From contig CAVOVH010000004.1 in the NCBI GenBank assembly GCA_963699805.1, positions 620,001 to 684,000 of the forward strand: a stretch of DNA of 64,000 nucleotides, written 5' to 3'. A program made the translations under genes and the position numbers. How positions within the stretch are numbered: the stretch's first letter is position 1; every line of letters starts with the position of its first letter. The DNA comes from JAGTVG01 sp963699805 (GTDB lineage Bacteria > Bacteroidota > Bacteroidia > Cytophagales > Cyclobacteriaceae). The notes under the pieces were generated by a model. The model did no database searches. It had not been told where the DNA came from and was given only the letters and a program-made list of their open reading frames with translations. This document shows positions 42,298-51,418 of this stretch, in pieces.

Positions 42298-43428
42298 ATG
42301 GCTGGAATTTATCTACATATTCCCTTTTGTCGCCAGGCTTGTTTTTATTGTGATTTTCATTTCAGCACCTATCACCGACTCATTCCATCCGTGATAGAAG
42401 CCCTGTTTATCGAACTCCAGCTTAGAAAAGATTATCTAAATGGGGCCCCCATTGAAACCATTTATTTTGGAGGCGGAACTCCTTCGATTTTAACCGTGAA
42501 AGATCTGTATCGACTCCTGGACCATATTTATAAATTATATCCGGTCCCGGATCCCTGTGAAATCACTCTGGAATCAAATCCAGACGACCTGAACAAAAGG
42601 AAAGTGAACGAATTAAAATCTTTTGGGATCAACAGACTAAGCATTGGAGCTCAAACTTTTAACGATGAATATTTGGTCTATTTAAACCGGGCACATTCAG
42701 CCAGCGATAGCCGAAAGGCATTTTTAATTGCAAGAGAAGCCGGCTTTGAAAATATCAACCTGGATCTCATCTATGCCATCCGGGAGCATCAGCTGGATAT
42801 ACTGAAACATGACCTGGACGAGATCCATCAATTAAGACCGGAACATGTTTCTGCATACAGTCTCACCATCGAACCCAGGACAGTCTTTGGTCAATGGCTT
42901 AAGAAAAACCGGATTACCCGTGTTCCTGATCAGGAATCGGCAGAACAATTTGAGTATTTATCGGAAAGGCTCATCTCGCAACAATATGATCATTATGAAA
43001 TTTCCAATTATGCGATTCAAGGTTTTTTTTCCAAGCATAATACGAATTACTGGCAGGAAAAACCCTACCTGGGGGTGGGTCCTTCTGCGCATTCCTATGA
43101 CCTGGAAAATCGGCAATATAATATAGATAACAACTCGCTTTATATTAAATCCCTGAAAGCAGGCAAAATACCCGCAACCATGGATTACTTATCAATGTCA
43201 GACCGGATCAATGAAAGAATATTAACCGGATTGCGAACAAAATGGGGATGTGACCTGACTGGAATAGAGGAAAATTTCGGGGTGGATATCCTGGAAAGTA
43301 ACCGTCATTATATTCAAGAATTAGTGAAAGATGAGATGATGATCCTGGACAACGGGATTATAAAGCTAAATAAGAAAGGGAAATTATTCGCAGATAAAAT
43401 TGCATCTGATTTATTCGTAATTGAATGA
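42298..43428 (+). CDS. hemW: HemW, radical-SAM heme chaperone (formerly coproporphyrinogen-III oxidase-like)
   Basis: 376 residues. Radical-SAM cluster motif with the 4Fe-4S ligands Cys11, Cys15 and Cys18 (PFCRQACFYCDFHF), SAM-binding YFGGGTPSIL, LSIGAQTF, and the C-terminal GVGPSAHSYDLENRQYN. Length and motifs match HemW, which binds heme and passes it to respiratory proteins, rather than HemN (longer, with different residues). Suits a respiratory organism with complex I. Confidence 0.95.
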   Translation: MAGIYLHIPFCRQACFYCDFHFSTYHRLIPSVIEALFIELQLRKDYLNGAPIETIYFGGGTPSILTVKDLYRLLDHIYKLYPVPDPCEITLESNPDDLNKRKVNELKSFGINRLSIGAQTFNDEYLVYLNRAHSASDSRKAFLIAREAGFENINLDLIYAIREHQLDILKHDLDEIHQLRPEHVSAYSLTIEPRTVFGQWLKKNRITRVPDQESAEQFEYLSERLISQQYDHYEISNYAIQGFFSKHNTNYWQEKPYLGVGPSAHSYDLENRQYNIDNNSLYIKSLKAGKIPATMDYLSMSDRINERILTGLRTKWGCDLTGIEENFGVDILESNRHYIQELVKDEMMILDNGIIKLNKKGKLFADKIASDLFVIE

Positions 43429-43496
43429 TATCAGTGAAGATTTAAGGTGGTTTGTAAAATTGATAACATTTTAACCATACTTTTTTAATGATTGAT

Positions 43497-43504
43497 TATA
43501 TTTG
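43497..43504 (+). promoter_or_regulatory. -7 box of the small TerB-like gene
   Basis: TATATTTG, an exact TAnnTTTG, 21 bases before the ATG at 43526. It also rules out the TTG at 43502 as a start codon. Confidence 0.4.
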
Positions 43505-43525
43505 GTTCCGAAACACTGGGCTTCT

Positions 43526-43891
43526 ATGACTAGTGACGAAAAACGAGCACTATTACTTTTAAAATCTGTCATATTCCACTACCATGGTCTGGATGAGGAT
43601 GAACAGAAACTGCTTGATGAGACCGCCAAACAACTGGATGCTCAGGAAGAGCTGAAATGGGCGAATGAATTTATATCCAAAGATTATCTGTCTGCCTTTG
43701 AACGGGCCCGAGAATATCTCAATAATACCATCGCAAAATATGACAAGGAAAAGCGCCTGAAATATCTGGATATGGTTTGGAAAGCAAACAATAAAAAAGG
43801 ATACATCACAGAAATGGAAGCAACGGCCATGCTTAAGTTGGCAAAGGACTGGCAAGTGGAAAATGAACTCATTGAAATGGTTAAAAAATAG
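43526..43891 (+). CDS. Small helical protein, possible TerB-like fold
   Basis: 121 residues from the ATG at 43526 (MTSDEKRALLLLKSVIFHYH). All-helical and charged. DEDEQKLLDETAKQLDAQ and ITEMEATAMLKLAKDWQVEN are EF-like acidic helices of the sort seen in TerB/DjlA-type domains. I do not recognise a specific family. It sits between hemW and an M1 peptidase, with 10 bases to the latter. Function unknown. Confidence 0.7.
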   Translation: MTSDEKRALLLLKSVIFHYHGLDEDEQKLLDETAKQLDAQEELKWANEFISKDYLSAFERAREYLNNTIAKYDKEKRLKYLDMVWKANNKKGYITEMEATAMLKLAKDWQVENELIEMVKK

Positions 43892-43901
43892 TTAAAAAAG
43901 A

Positions 43902-45554
43902 TTGGCCCCGGAAATAAAAGTCCACAAAAGGATCTTCTTCAGCTTTATCTTCTTTATCATTACGGGGCCTTCTTACAGCCAGCCCACCGAATTCAAGACC
44001 TTTGCCCGGGAAGACTCTCTAAGAGGCTTTCTGAATGAATCCCGGTCCTGCTATGATGTGAAATATTACGACCTGGATATTAAGGTCGATCTATCCGACC
44101 GATCCATAACCGGCCAGAACAGGATAACCATGAAGGCTACAGGATCCTTCAGACTCCTTCAACTGGATCTTTTCAGGAATATGTCCCTTGATTCCATCCT
44201 GTACGGCAGGGATAAACTCGAATTCGATCGCGAGGCAGATGCTTTCTTCATCCACTTTCCTGTATCAATTCCAGAAGATGAAACAATAATCCTTTCCATC
44301 TTCTTTCATGGCAAACCTTTGCATTCCATCAATCCTCCCTGGAGTGGTGGATTTGTATGGGAAAAGGATTCTTTAGGTAGAAATTGGATTGCGGTTGCCT
44401 GTGAAGGCACAGGAGCTAGTCTATGGTGGCCGAACAAAGACCACCTTTCTGATGAACCGGACAGCATGCAGATATCGATCACTGCCCCGGATTCCCTGGT
44501 AGCTGTTTCCAACGGATTGTTAAATCAGGTAAATACCTTACCAGCGCATATGAAAGAATGGAAGTGGAAGGTGACTTATCCCATCAATAATTATAATGTA
44601 ACCCTGAACCTGGCCTACTATGGGTACTTTCAGGATATATATAGAAATCCTGAATCCAGCCTAATGCCATTGGATTATTACGTGCTCGATTATAATTTAG
44701 ATAAAGCGAGGGCTCATTTTGAACAGGTAAAAGGAATGCTTGCATGTTTTGAATATTATTTAGGGAGATTCCCTTTCTGGAATGATGGCTACACCCTGGT
44801 GGAAACCCCTTACTGGGGGATGGAGCATCAGAGTTGTATAGCTTATGGGAATGAATATGAAAATAATGAATACGGCTTTGATTTTATCATTATTCATGAA
44901 AGTGCCCATGAGTACTGGGGCAATAGTGTAACTGTCAGGGATCATGCTGAACTCTGGATCCATGAAAGTTTTGCTACCTATATGGAGGCACTTTACGTGG
45001 AATATTTCCAGGGCAGAATACGAGCCCAGCAATATTTAAATGATCAAAAGCAGATGATATATAATGTGAAACCCATCTTGGGTCCATTGGACGTAAATTA
45101 TAATGATTGGCATGATGCGGATATGTACTATAAAGGAAGCTGGATGCTGCACTCCATCCGTAATTCCCTTCAGGATGACAGTCTCTGGTTTAACATGCTC
45201 AAAGCCACCTACCAGGAATTCAAATTTAAAAATATTACTTCAGCCGACCTGATCAACTTTATGGATGGGATGACAAGCTATGATCTGAAGCCCATTTTTC
45301 AACAGTTCCTGACATCGACGGAAATCCCAACGCTGAGGGTGAAACGGAAAATAAGTAAAAAGGGATTGAAATTGTATTATCAATGGGATAAGGTAGTCCG
45401 TGACTTTAACATGCCCGTCATTGTGAAAATAAATCAGGAAAAGGAGATCTCCCTTTATCCAACTATAAAACGACAGAAAATGCTGATTCCGGTTGATCCA
45501 GATGATCGGGTCCTTTTTGACACTGATCTGTTTTATTATCAGGTTGCTGATTAA
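43902..45554 (+). CDS. Exported M1-family metallopeptidase
   Basis: 550 residues. Signal peptide (RIFFSFIFFIITGPSYSQ), an N-terminal beta domain, and a gluzincin catalytic domain: substrate loop TPYWGMEHQSCIAYG (in place of GxMEN), zinc ligands His332, His336 (HESAHEYWGN) and Glu355 (IHESFATYMEALYVEY). Probably an aminopeptidase-type enzyme in the periplasm or outside the cell. Start is a TTG ten bases after the previous stop; no ATG precedes the signal peptide. The EH in GMEHQ is unusual for the M1 exopeptidase motif and could change specificity. Confidence 0.88.
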   Translation: MAPEIKVHKRIFFSFIFFIITGPSYSQPTEFKTFAREDSLRGFLNESRSCYDVKYYDLDIKVDLSDRSITGQNRITMKATGSFRLLQLDLFRNMSLDSILYGRDKLEFDREADAFFIHFPVSIPEDETIILSIFFHGKPLHSINPPWSGGFVWEKDSLGRNWIAVACEGTGASLWWPNKDHLSDEPDSMQISITAPDSLVAVSNGLLNQVNTLPAHMKEWKWKVTYPINNYNVTLNLAYYGYFQDIYRNPESSLMPLDYYVLDYNLDKARAHFEQVKGMLACFEYYLGRFPFWNDGYTLVETPYWGMEHQSCIAYGNEYENNEYGFDFIIIHESAHEYWGNSVTVRDHAELWIHESFATYMEALYVEYFQGRIRAQQYLNDQKQMIYNVKPILGPLDVNYNDWHDADMYYKGSWMLHSIRNSLQDDSLWFNMLKATYQEFKFKNITSADLINFMDGMTSYDLKPIFQQFLTSTEIPTLRVKRKISKKGLKLYYQWDKVVRDFNMPVIVKINQEKEISLYPTIKRQKMLIPVDPDDRVLFDTDLFYYQVAD

Positions 45555-45768
45555 CAGTTTTTTCTAATTTGTTAACGAAAGACGTATTTTCTCCGGACAT
45601 AATGCGCAGCCCCATAAAGAACAAAAAGTCGCAAGCCATAATTATGGATTTATCTACCGATAGCTGAAGCAAAATGTTATTATATGGATAAGTTGTTATT
45701 CCCTCATGATTCATTACAAGGTTTCCAAGAGGTTTCGTTACGGGCATTAGTTTTGATAAATTCCTCAC

Positions 45769-47958
45769 CTATAATATTTTATACTTCATCCCTGCATTAA
45801 ATACGAAACCCTCTGCCGGGGCCCAGATATCCGGAAAAGCAGGATTGTCATAAGGCGGTAACACCATTGGCTCGAAATCAGATTGAATGGTATTGTTAAA
45901 ATTCTCAAAATTGACGTAAATAGAAAATTTTCCTGCTTTTCGCATCACCATGAAGCCCATCACCCAGAAAGGTGGTTTTTGATCATACATCTCATCAAAT
46001 TGATTGCCTGTATAATAAAGTTCATATCCGGCCGTCCATTTCTCTTCGACTTCATACATCAGTAGAAATCCCGCATTATGTTTGGGCGTTAATGGCTTCT
46101 GGTGATTGATATTATCATACTTCAATTGAACATGAATAAAAGCATAATTAATGTATAGCATGAAGTCAAGATAGCTGAATTTAACATTCGTTTCAAAACC
46201 GGAACTCAGGATATCACCATCCGCATTTTCATAGAAATAACCATTATTCAAACCGTTAGCCCGCAAAACAAGTGCATTTTTCAATCTTGTTATAAAAAAC
46301 ATCTGGTTTACGGAGAAAGTACAGTCTCCACAGAAAGAAGTTTTATAATTGATGTCTGCATTCCCACCCATTGATTTTTCAGGATCTATTCGGGATGGAT
46401 CCATGAGTGCAATTCCCCTGAAATACAATTTTTCAGCATCTTCAGTGAAGATGGTCGGCAGTTTATACCCGAATGCTCCGCCAATTCGTGAGGTTAGTTT
46501 GGGAGCTGATTTGATCAATACTGAAAACCTTGGCAGGATGAATGTCCCGAAATCAAAATTATAATCTGTCCGTATTCCGCTTTCAAGGGTAAACATTTCT
46601 GAAAGAGTGGTGGTATTCTGGATAAACCCTCCAAGGGTATGGTGGCTGTAATCCCTCGCCGGGAAGGAGTCTGCAGGGTGCTCCTTGAAGGTCTCCGAAT
46701 AGTAGTTGGCGCCAAGCTGCCAAGCTGATTTATCACGATCAATGTTGAACAGTATTTCATTGAAGCTTGATAACTGTTTCCCGGAAAAGATATAATCAGG
46801 AACTTTAAGCTCCCTTTCAAAAAAATTGAAAGAATTTTTAAAAGAAAAATCATATTGATCACCATGGGAATTAAAATCCAGCAGTGTGGCATATCGATTT
46901 GAAATATTTTCTTCAGAAAAAACATGATCTGCATCGCGGTGTCCCTTGATCACTTCCATATCGCCACCCGTCCTTTTATCAAAAGAGGTATTGATGCCAA
47001 TGCTCAATTCCGTTTGTCGATTAAAATACCAGAAAAACTTGGGATTGAGATTGATGGTATTGGATTTGGGTAAGTTCGAAAATCCATCATCATCCGGGTC
47101 ATAGGCGTATTGATGATCGGCTGATCCATAAACTGTCATCCCCGACTTTCCATATTTCTGTGCATAAAACAGGTTACCCGTTGTTCCCAAAGCACTGGTC
47201 TGGTCGATCATCAGACTCAGCTCCGGCTCCTTACCAGGTTGGATGGTGATTAGATTTACCAGGCCCGCAATAGCCCCACCTCCATATAAGGTGGAATTAC
47301 TCCCTTTGATCAGTTCCACCTGCCTTAAATCAAGGGGTGGGATCTGCATGATGGATAAGCCGCCTGCAAAACCACCATAAAGGGGAAAACCATCTTTCAG
47401 GATTTGAGTATACCTTCCATCGAGACCCTGGATGCGGATGCTGAGATTTCCGGAACTCAGCGATGTCATCTGCACCCGAACTCCAGTAGTCTCACTAAGA
47501 AGCATGCCAATATTCGACGAATTCATCGCCGCCTGTTCTCCCAGTTCATCGGCCGTAATGACTTCGATTCTGGTTGGAATGTCTTCAATGGTACGCGAGG
47601 AACGAACGGTCGAAATGGTAATTCCCTGAAGAACCTCTTCTGATTCTTGCAGTTCGATCGTAAAGGTCGTCTGGTTGTCTTCTGGAAAATTCAGCACCAG
47701 TTTCTGCGATCCAAATCCCACATAGGAAATTTCAATTTTCACCTGACCAGAAGGCAGGTCATGAAGGGTAGCACGACCGGTTGAATCAGTGATGGTTCCT
47801 TTTATAGTTCCTTTGATCGCGATGCTGACACCTATCAAGGGATCTCCCAATTTTTCATGCACGATAAAATAAACCTCATTTTGAGCACAGGCAAAACTCA
47901 GAGAAAAGGAAAAAACAGAAAATATTAAAAAATATTTCACACAACAAGTTATAACCAT
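45769..47958 (-). CDS. TonB-dependent outer-membrane receptor
   Basis: 729 residues. Signal peptide (LIFSVFSFSLSFACAQ), a carboxypeptidase-regulatory-like N-terminal domain (DPLIGVSIAIKGTIKGTITD, then GQVKIEISYVGFGS), plug domain (EDIPTRIEVITADELGEQAA, GLDGRYTQILKDGFPLYGG) and a 22-strand barrel ending in FNAGMKYKIL. Imports a ligand using TonB energy; ligand unknown. No SusD partner is present, so it is not a typical polysaccharide system; metal, heme or cofactor uptake is possible. The response regulator gene ends 49 bases upstream on the same strand. Convergent with the M1 gene, 214 bases between, where I see no gene. Confidence 0.92.
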   Translation of the reverse strand: MVITCCVKYFLIFSVFSFSLSFACAQNEVYFIVHEKLGDPLIGVSIAIKGTIKGTITDSTGRATLHDLPSGQVKIEISYVGFGSQKLVLNFPEDNQTTFTIELQESEEVLQGITISTVRSSRTIEDIPTRIEVITADELGEQAAMNSSNIGMLLSETTGVRVQMTSLSSGNLSIRIQGLDGRYTQILKDGFPLYGGFAGGLSIMQIPPLDLRQVELIKGSNSTLYGGGAIAGLVNLITIQPGKEPELSLMIDQTSALGTTGNLFYAQKYGKSGMTVYGSADHQYAYDPDDDGFSNLPKSNTINLNPKFFWYFNRQTELSIGINTSFDKRTGGDMEVIKGHRDADHVFSEENISNRYATLLDFNSHGDQYDFSFKNSFNFFERELKVPDYIFSGKQLSSFNEILFNIDRDKSAWQLGANYYSETFKEHPADSFPARDYSHHTLGGFIQNTTTLSEMFTLESGIRTDYNFDFGTFILPRFSVLIKSAPKLTSRIGGAFGYKLPTIFTEDAEKLYFRGIALMDPSRIDPEKSMGGNADINYKTSFCGDCTFSVNQMFFITRLKNALVLRANGLNNGYFYENADGDILSSGFETNVKFSYLDFMLYINYAFIHVQLKYDNINHQKPLTPKHNAGFLLMYEVEEKWTAGYELYYTGNQFDEMYDQKPPFWVMGFMVMRKAGKFSIYVNFENFNNTIQSDFEPMVLPPYDNPAFPDIWAPAEGFVFNAGMKYKIL

Positions 47959-48007
47959 TTAATCAACAAAATGAGCTGGTATCACTCAGGATCTCATACC
48001 CCTTTCT

Positions 48008-48733
48008 CTACAAGCTCATCATTTCCTTGAACTTGGAAGACTGCCTGCGGCTCACCTCGATCTTATCCCCCCCTTTCAACTGGACCATCAGGCCTCCATT
48101 GAACCAGGGTTCGATCTTTTCTACCCAGCGTAAATTAATGATATGTTTCCGGCTCGCCCGGAAAAAAGTGCGGTCATCCAGCCGTTCATCGAGAGCATTC
48201 AGAGATTTGTGGATCATGGGTTTAAAATGATCAAAATATACTTTGATATAATTCCCATCCGATTCAAAAAGACGTACATCAGCAAGCTTCACAAACCAGC
48301 ATTTATCACCATCTTTCACAAAAACCTGATCCTCAATCCCAAGCTTCTTGATTCGTTCATCCGGCTGATAAGAAGATTGCGAATACTGCTTTTTCAATAA
48401 TTTGCCAATACTTTCCCCCAGGCGCTCCGGTTGAATGGGCTTGAGCAAATAATCAAGTGCATTCACTTCGAATGCTTTCAACGCATATTCGTCATAGGCA
48501 GTTGTGAAGATAACATTGGGTACATGATCCAGCATCTCCAGCAGGTCAAACCCTGATTTACCTGGCATCTGAATATCGAGAAAAAGCAGGTCTGGGTCCA
48601 GCTTGTTGATTTTCTCATAAGCATCCTCCGCATTGATCGCTTCGGCAATGATTTCAATTTCATTGTAATCTTTCAATAGATTAGTCAATTCTTTACGGGC
48701 AAGTCGTTCATCATCAATTATTATGGCTCTCAT
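48008..48733 (-). CDS. LytTR-type response regulator
   Basis: 241 residues. Receiver domain with IIDDERLARKELTNLL, phospho-acceptor Asp53 (LFLDIQMPGKSG), switch Thr in VIFTTAYDEYALKAFEV; LytTR DNA-binding domain (from about 135) with VRLFESDGNYIKVYF and FRASRKHIINLRWVEK. Starts one base after the kinase gene stop, so the two are coupled. It probably regulates genes such as the TonB receptor downstream, but no operator is known. Confidence 0.95.
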   Translation of the reverse strand: MRAIIIDDERLARKELTNLLKDYNEIEIIAEAINAEDAYEKINKLDPDLLFLDIQMPGKSGFDLLEMLDHVPNVIFTTAYDEYALKAFEVNALDYLLKPIQPERLGESIGKLLKKQYSQSSYQPDERIKKLGIEDQVFVKDGDKCWFVKLADVRLFESDGNYIKVYFDHFKPMIHKSLNALDERLDDRTFFRASRKHIINLRWVEKIEPWFNGGLMVQLKGGDKIEVSRRQSSKFKEMMSL

Positions 48734-48734
48734 A

Positions 48735-49775
48735 TCAGATATACTGTGGTATGGAAATTTCTGTTAAAACGGTATTATGATTTTCATTCCGTATATTGAA
48801 GGCGGCACTTTGTCCGAAAATTAGATTCAGGCGTTGCCTTGTATTTTCGAGTCCATGCCCGACAGGATTTATTTCGGAACCATTGATATACTGGCCACTG
48901 TTCCTGATCTGGATATGGAGATTGGACCGGTCAATCCAGGCTTTTACCGAGATCTTTCCGCCTTCCGGCAGCGTGGCCACTCCATGTTTGATCCCATTTT
49001 CAACCAGGGTCTGTAACATCAATGGAGGTACCTGGTATATGTCGGTTGCGGGGTCTATTTCAAGGTTTACTTCCAACCGCTCTTCAAGACGGATGGCTTC
49101 CAACTCCAGGTAATCCTTTACCGTATACATTTCATCACGGAAATCGATCAGCTTCCTTTTATTCATGATCAAAGAATTCCGGAGAATATTTGATAGCTGT
49201 GTGATTGCCTTTTTTGATTTGACCGGATTTTCATCAACCAGAGCCCGGATACTGTTCAGTGCATTAAAAATGAAATGGGGATTGAGCTGTGATTTGAGTT
49301 TATTCAACTCAAATTCATAAATAGCAGCCTCATATTTTAAGGTCGAATTATATTTCTCAAAATAATGGTAGATGAAATAGATCAGTGCCCATAAAAGATA
49401 GAACACCATCATCGAAAATACATAGGCTACAATAAATACCGGTTTAAAATCACTTTCATAATCGATGATCCCCAGTATATATCCCACTAAGATCGAGAAT
49501 ATGTAATGACTGGCTGCCAGGATAAAGGTAGTCAGTAATAACCTGGGAATTAGACGGAGAAGTGAAATTGTTAACCAGCTTTTCTGGATGATGATACTCC
49601 TTAATAAATGGGTGGAGAAAAAGAAATAAAGTGCAAAAAGGATAATGTTTAGCACCTTTATCCATGATTCCTCATCTGCGATAAAAAGAAAAACAAGCCA
49701 GATAATCGCATAAAATGACCACCCGGCTATCTGTAAAACCCAATAAGCTTGTTTTTTGGAAATCTTAAAATTCAA
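48735..49775 (-). CDS. LytS/YehU-type sensor histidine kinase
   Basis: 346 residues. Four N-terminal membrane helices (about 10-140: WSFYAIIWLVFLFIA, LNIILFALYFFFSTHL, FILAASHYIFSILVGYI, FSMMVFYLLWALIYFIY), then the LytS His_kinase domain with LKSQLNPHFIFNALNSIRAL (phosphorylated His167) and ATPase motifs PPLMLQTLVENGIKHG and GHGLENTRQRLNLIFG. No extracellular sensor domain is apparent, so it may sense membrane or cofactor signals. Start is TTG at 49775. Confidence 0.94.
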   Translation of the reverse strand: MNFKISKKQAYWVLQIAGWSFYAIIWLVFLFIADEESWIKVLNIILFALYFFFSTHLLRSIIIQKSWLTISLLRLIPRLLLTTFILAASHYIFSILVGYILGIIDYESDFKPVFIVAYVFSMMVFYLLWALIYFIYHYFEKYNSTLKYEAAIYEFELNKLKSQLNPHFIFNALNSIRALVDENPVKSKKAITQLSNILRNSLIMNKRKLIDFRDEMYTVKDYLELEAIRLEERLEVNLEIDPATDIYQVPPLMLQTLVENGIKHGVATLPEGGKISVKAWIDRSNLHIQIRNSGQYINGSEINPVGHGLENTRQRLNLIFGQSAAFNIRNENHNTVLTEISIPQYI

Positions 49776-49809
49776 GGTTTAAACAATTTATTATCAACTA
49801 CATATATAA

Positions 49810-49817
49810 CAAAAATA
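49810..49817 (-). promoter_or_regulatory. Promoter of the kinase-regulator(-TonB) genes
   Basis: Minus strand TATTTTTG, an exact TAnnTTTG, 35 bases before the TTG start. Nineteen bases upstream of it stands CTTG, one mismatch from TTTG, giving a near-complete Bacteroidota promoter. Confidence 0.5.
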
Positions 49818-49864
49818 AGCGGAATGAATTTTATTTCAAGTCCTTATTATATTAAAGGTGAATA

Positions 49865-49981
49865 TCATTTTTTAATGGGATATTCTGATCCATTTGGATG
49901 GCAGCAATTACAGGCTACGTTTTTCAGGTTAAGAGCAGGTTTTATGACCACATTCCGCGATTCCGGGAAGGGTCGATTCAT
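49865..49981 (-). CDS. Candidate 38-codon small ORF after nuoN
   Basis: Begins with ATG four bases after the nuoN stop. The 38 residues include VACNCCHPNGSEYPIKK, with three cysteines and a histidine close together. No known family recognised. The other strand is also open here, so this may be noise; only its proximity to nuoN and the cysteine group support it. The rest of the 209-base gap (49776-49984) holds the kinase promoter and nothing else I can identify. Confidence 0.2.
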   Translation of the reverse strand: MNRPFPESRNVVIKPALNLKNVACNCCHPNGSEYPIKK

Positions 49982-49984
49982 TCA

Positions 49985-51418
49985 TCAACCTGAAAAAATG
50001 AGGGATTTTATAAGATCCGATAACCATGAAGGATACGTACCATAAAAGATCACCATGACGGTTAGGACCACCAATGTGATGCCTCCTATTACGGAGACAT
50101 TCGGAATCATTACGGTCTTTTCTTCCATTGGCTGATTGGTGGGCCTGATCATTTCAACGATCACCCGGAGGTAGTAGAAAAGACCGATCACACTGCTGAT
50201 GATCAGGATGATCACTAATATCCAGTGGCTGCCATCTATACCTGCTATAAGGAGATAATATTTGCCGATAAAACCGATGGTCAGTGGGATCCCGGCCAAT
50301 GATAGTAAAAGTATCGTCAGACCAGAAGCCAACCAGGGTCGAGTCCAGAAAAGGCTTCGATATTCCTGAATATCCATAACTTCCCGATCATGATTTGAGA
50401 TCAGGGAAACAAGGCTGAAAGCACCCAGGATCGTAAGTACATAAGCGATCAGATAAAAGGATACTGCTTCCATGCCATAGGCTCCTCCTGCTATCAAAGC
50501 AACAAGAATATATCCGAGATGAGCGATGGAGGAATAGGCCAGCAGCCGTTTCAGGTTCTGTTGTAAAAGTGCCAGAAGGTTACCAAACAGCATGGATAGA
50601 ACGGAGATTCCCGAGAAAATATAAATGATGGCCATCTGCTCGGACCCGTTAACAGCCAGATAGAATCTTAAAAGTAAAATGACGATGCTTGCCTTTGAAA
50701 TGGTTGCTATGAACGCAGTGGTGGGTGCCGGAGCCCCCTCATATACATCCGGGGTCCATAGATGAAAAGGCACCAGGGCCATTTTAAAGCCAATGCCCGT
50801 TATGATCATTCCAAATCCGGTCAGGAAAAACGTGGAAAATTGATCCACTTCCTTCAGGTACATTCCAATCCCTGAAAAAGTCATGGCCCCTGACATCGCA
50901 TAGATAAATGACATCCCCATCAGAAGTATCGCGGAGGAAACTCCAGCCAGCAATAAATATTTAATAGCCGCCTCAATGGAATTTTGCCTGTCGCGGGTAT
51001 AACTGATAAGTATATATAAGGAAATACTCAACAATTCGAGTCCCAGGAAAAATGAAATAAAATGATTTGCCAACACCAGAATACAGCCGCCAAGAGATCC
51101 AAGAAGCAGGATCACATAATATTCTTCCCTTCTTTTTTCAAGACCTTTTAGAAAAGAATGGGATATGATCGTTATAACGAATCCTGAAAAAAGGATCAGT
51201 CCTGTAAAAAACAACCCGAATGAGTCAACGTATAGCAAATGACTCACTTCAGATGGAATACCTCTGATGAAAAGGATGGAGATTCCGGCTACCAGGAAAG
51301 CTGCCAAGGTCAGCACCAGGGTAAAGACATGATTCCTGTAAAAAGTCAATATCAAAAGTGAGAGAAGGCTGAAACCTGCCAGTATCAATAACGGATATAT
51401 GTCGAAGAGATTATTCAC
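49985..51418 (-). CDS. nuoN: NADH:quinone oxidoreductase subunit N
   Basis: Antiporter-like proton-pumping subunit of complex I in the inner membrane. About 477 residues with 14 helices. The key lysine and glutamate helices include VSSAILLMGMSFIYAMSG, FKMALVPFHLWTPDVYEGAP and LAYSSIAHLGYILVAL. Start taken as the GTG at 51418, which overlaps the nuoM stop as GTGAATAA; a TTG at 51433 is possible. Last gene of the nuo operon. Confidence 0.95.
   Translation of the reverse strand: MNNLFDIYPLLILAGFSLLSLLILTFYRNHVFTLVLTLAAFLVAGISILFIRGIPSEVSHLLYVDSFGLFFTGLILFSGFVITIISHSFLKGLEKRREEYYVILLLGSLGGCILVLANHFISFFLGLELLSISLYILISYTRDRQNSIEAAIKYLLLAGVSSAILLMGMSFIYAMSGAMTFSGIGMYLKEVDQFSTFFLTGFGMIITGIGFKMALVPFHLWTPDVYEGAPAPTTAFIATISKASIVILLLRFYLAVNGSEQMAIIYIFSGISVLSMLFGNLLALLQQNLKRLLAYSSIAHLGYILVALIAGGAYGMEAVSFYLIAYVLTILGAFSLVSLISNHDREVMDIQEYRSLFWTRPWLASGLTILLLSLAGIPLTIGFIGKYYLLIAGIDGSHWILVIILIISSVIGLFYYLRVIVEMIRPTNQPMEEKTVMIPNVSVIGGITLVVLTVMVIFYGTYPSWLSDLIKSLIFSG

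Noticed and set aside
45463..45768. A 101-codon minus-strand frame between the M1 peptidase and the TonB receptor
   Set aside because: It begins next to the receptor stop, overlaps the M1 3' end, and no domain, signal or family is visible.
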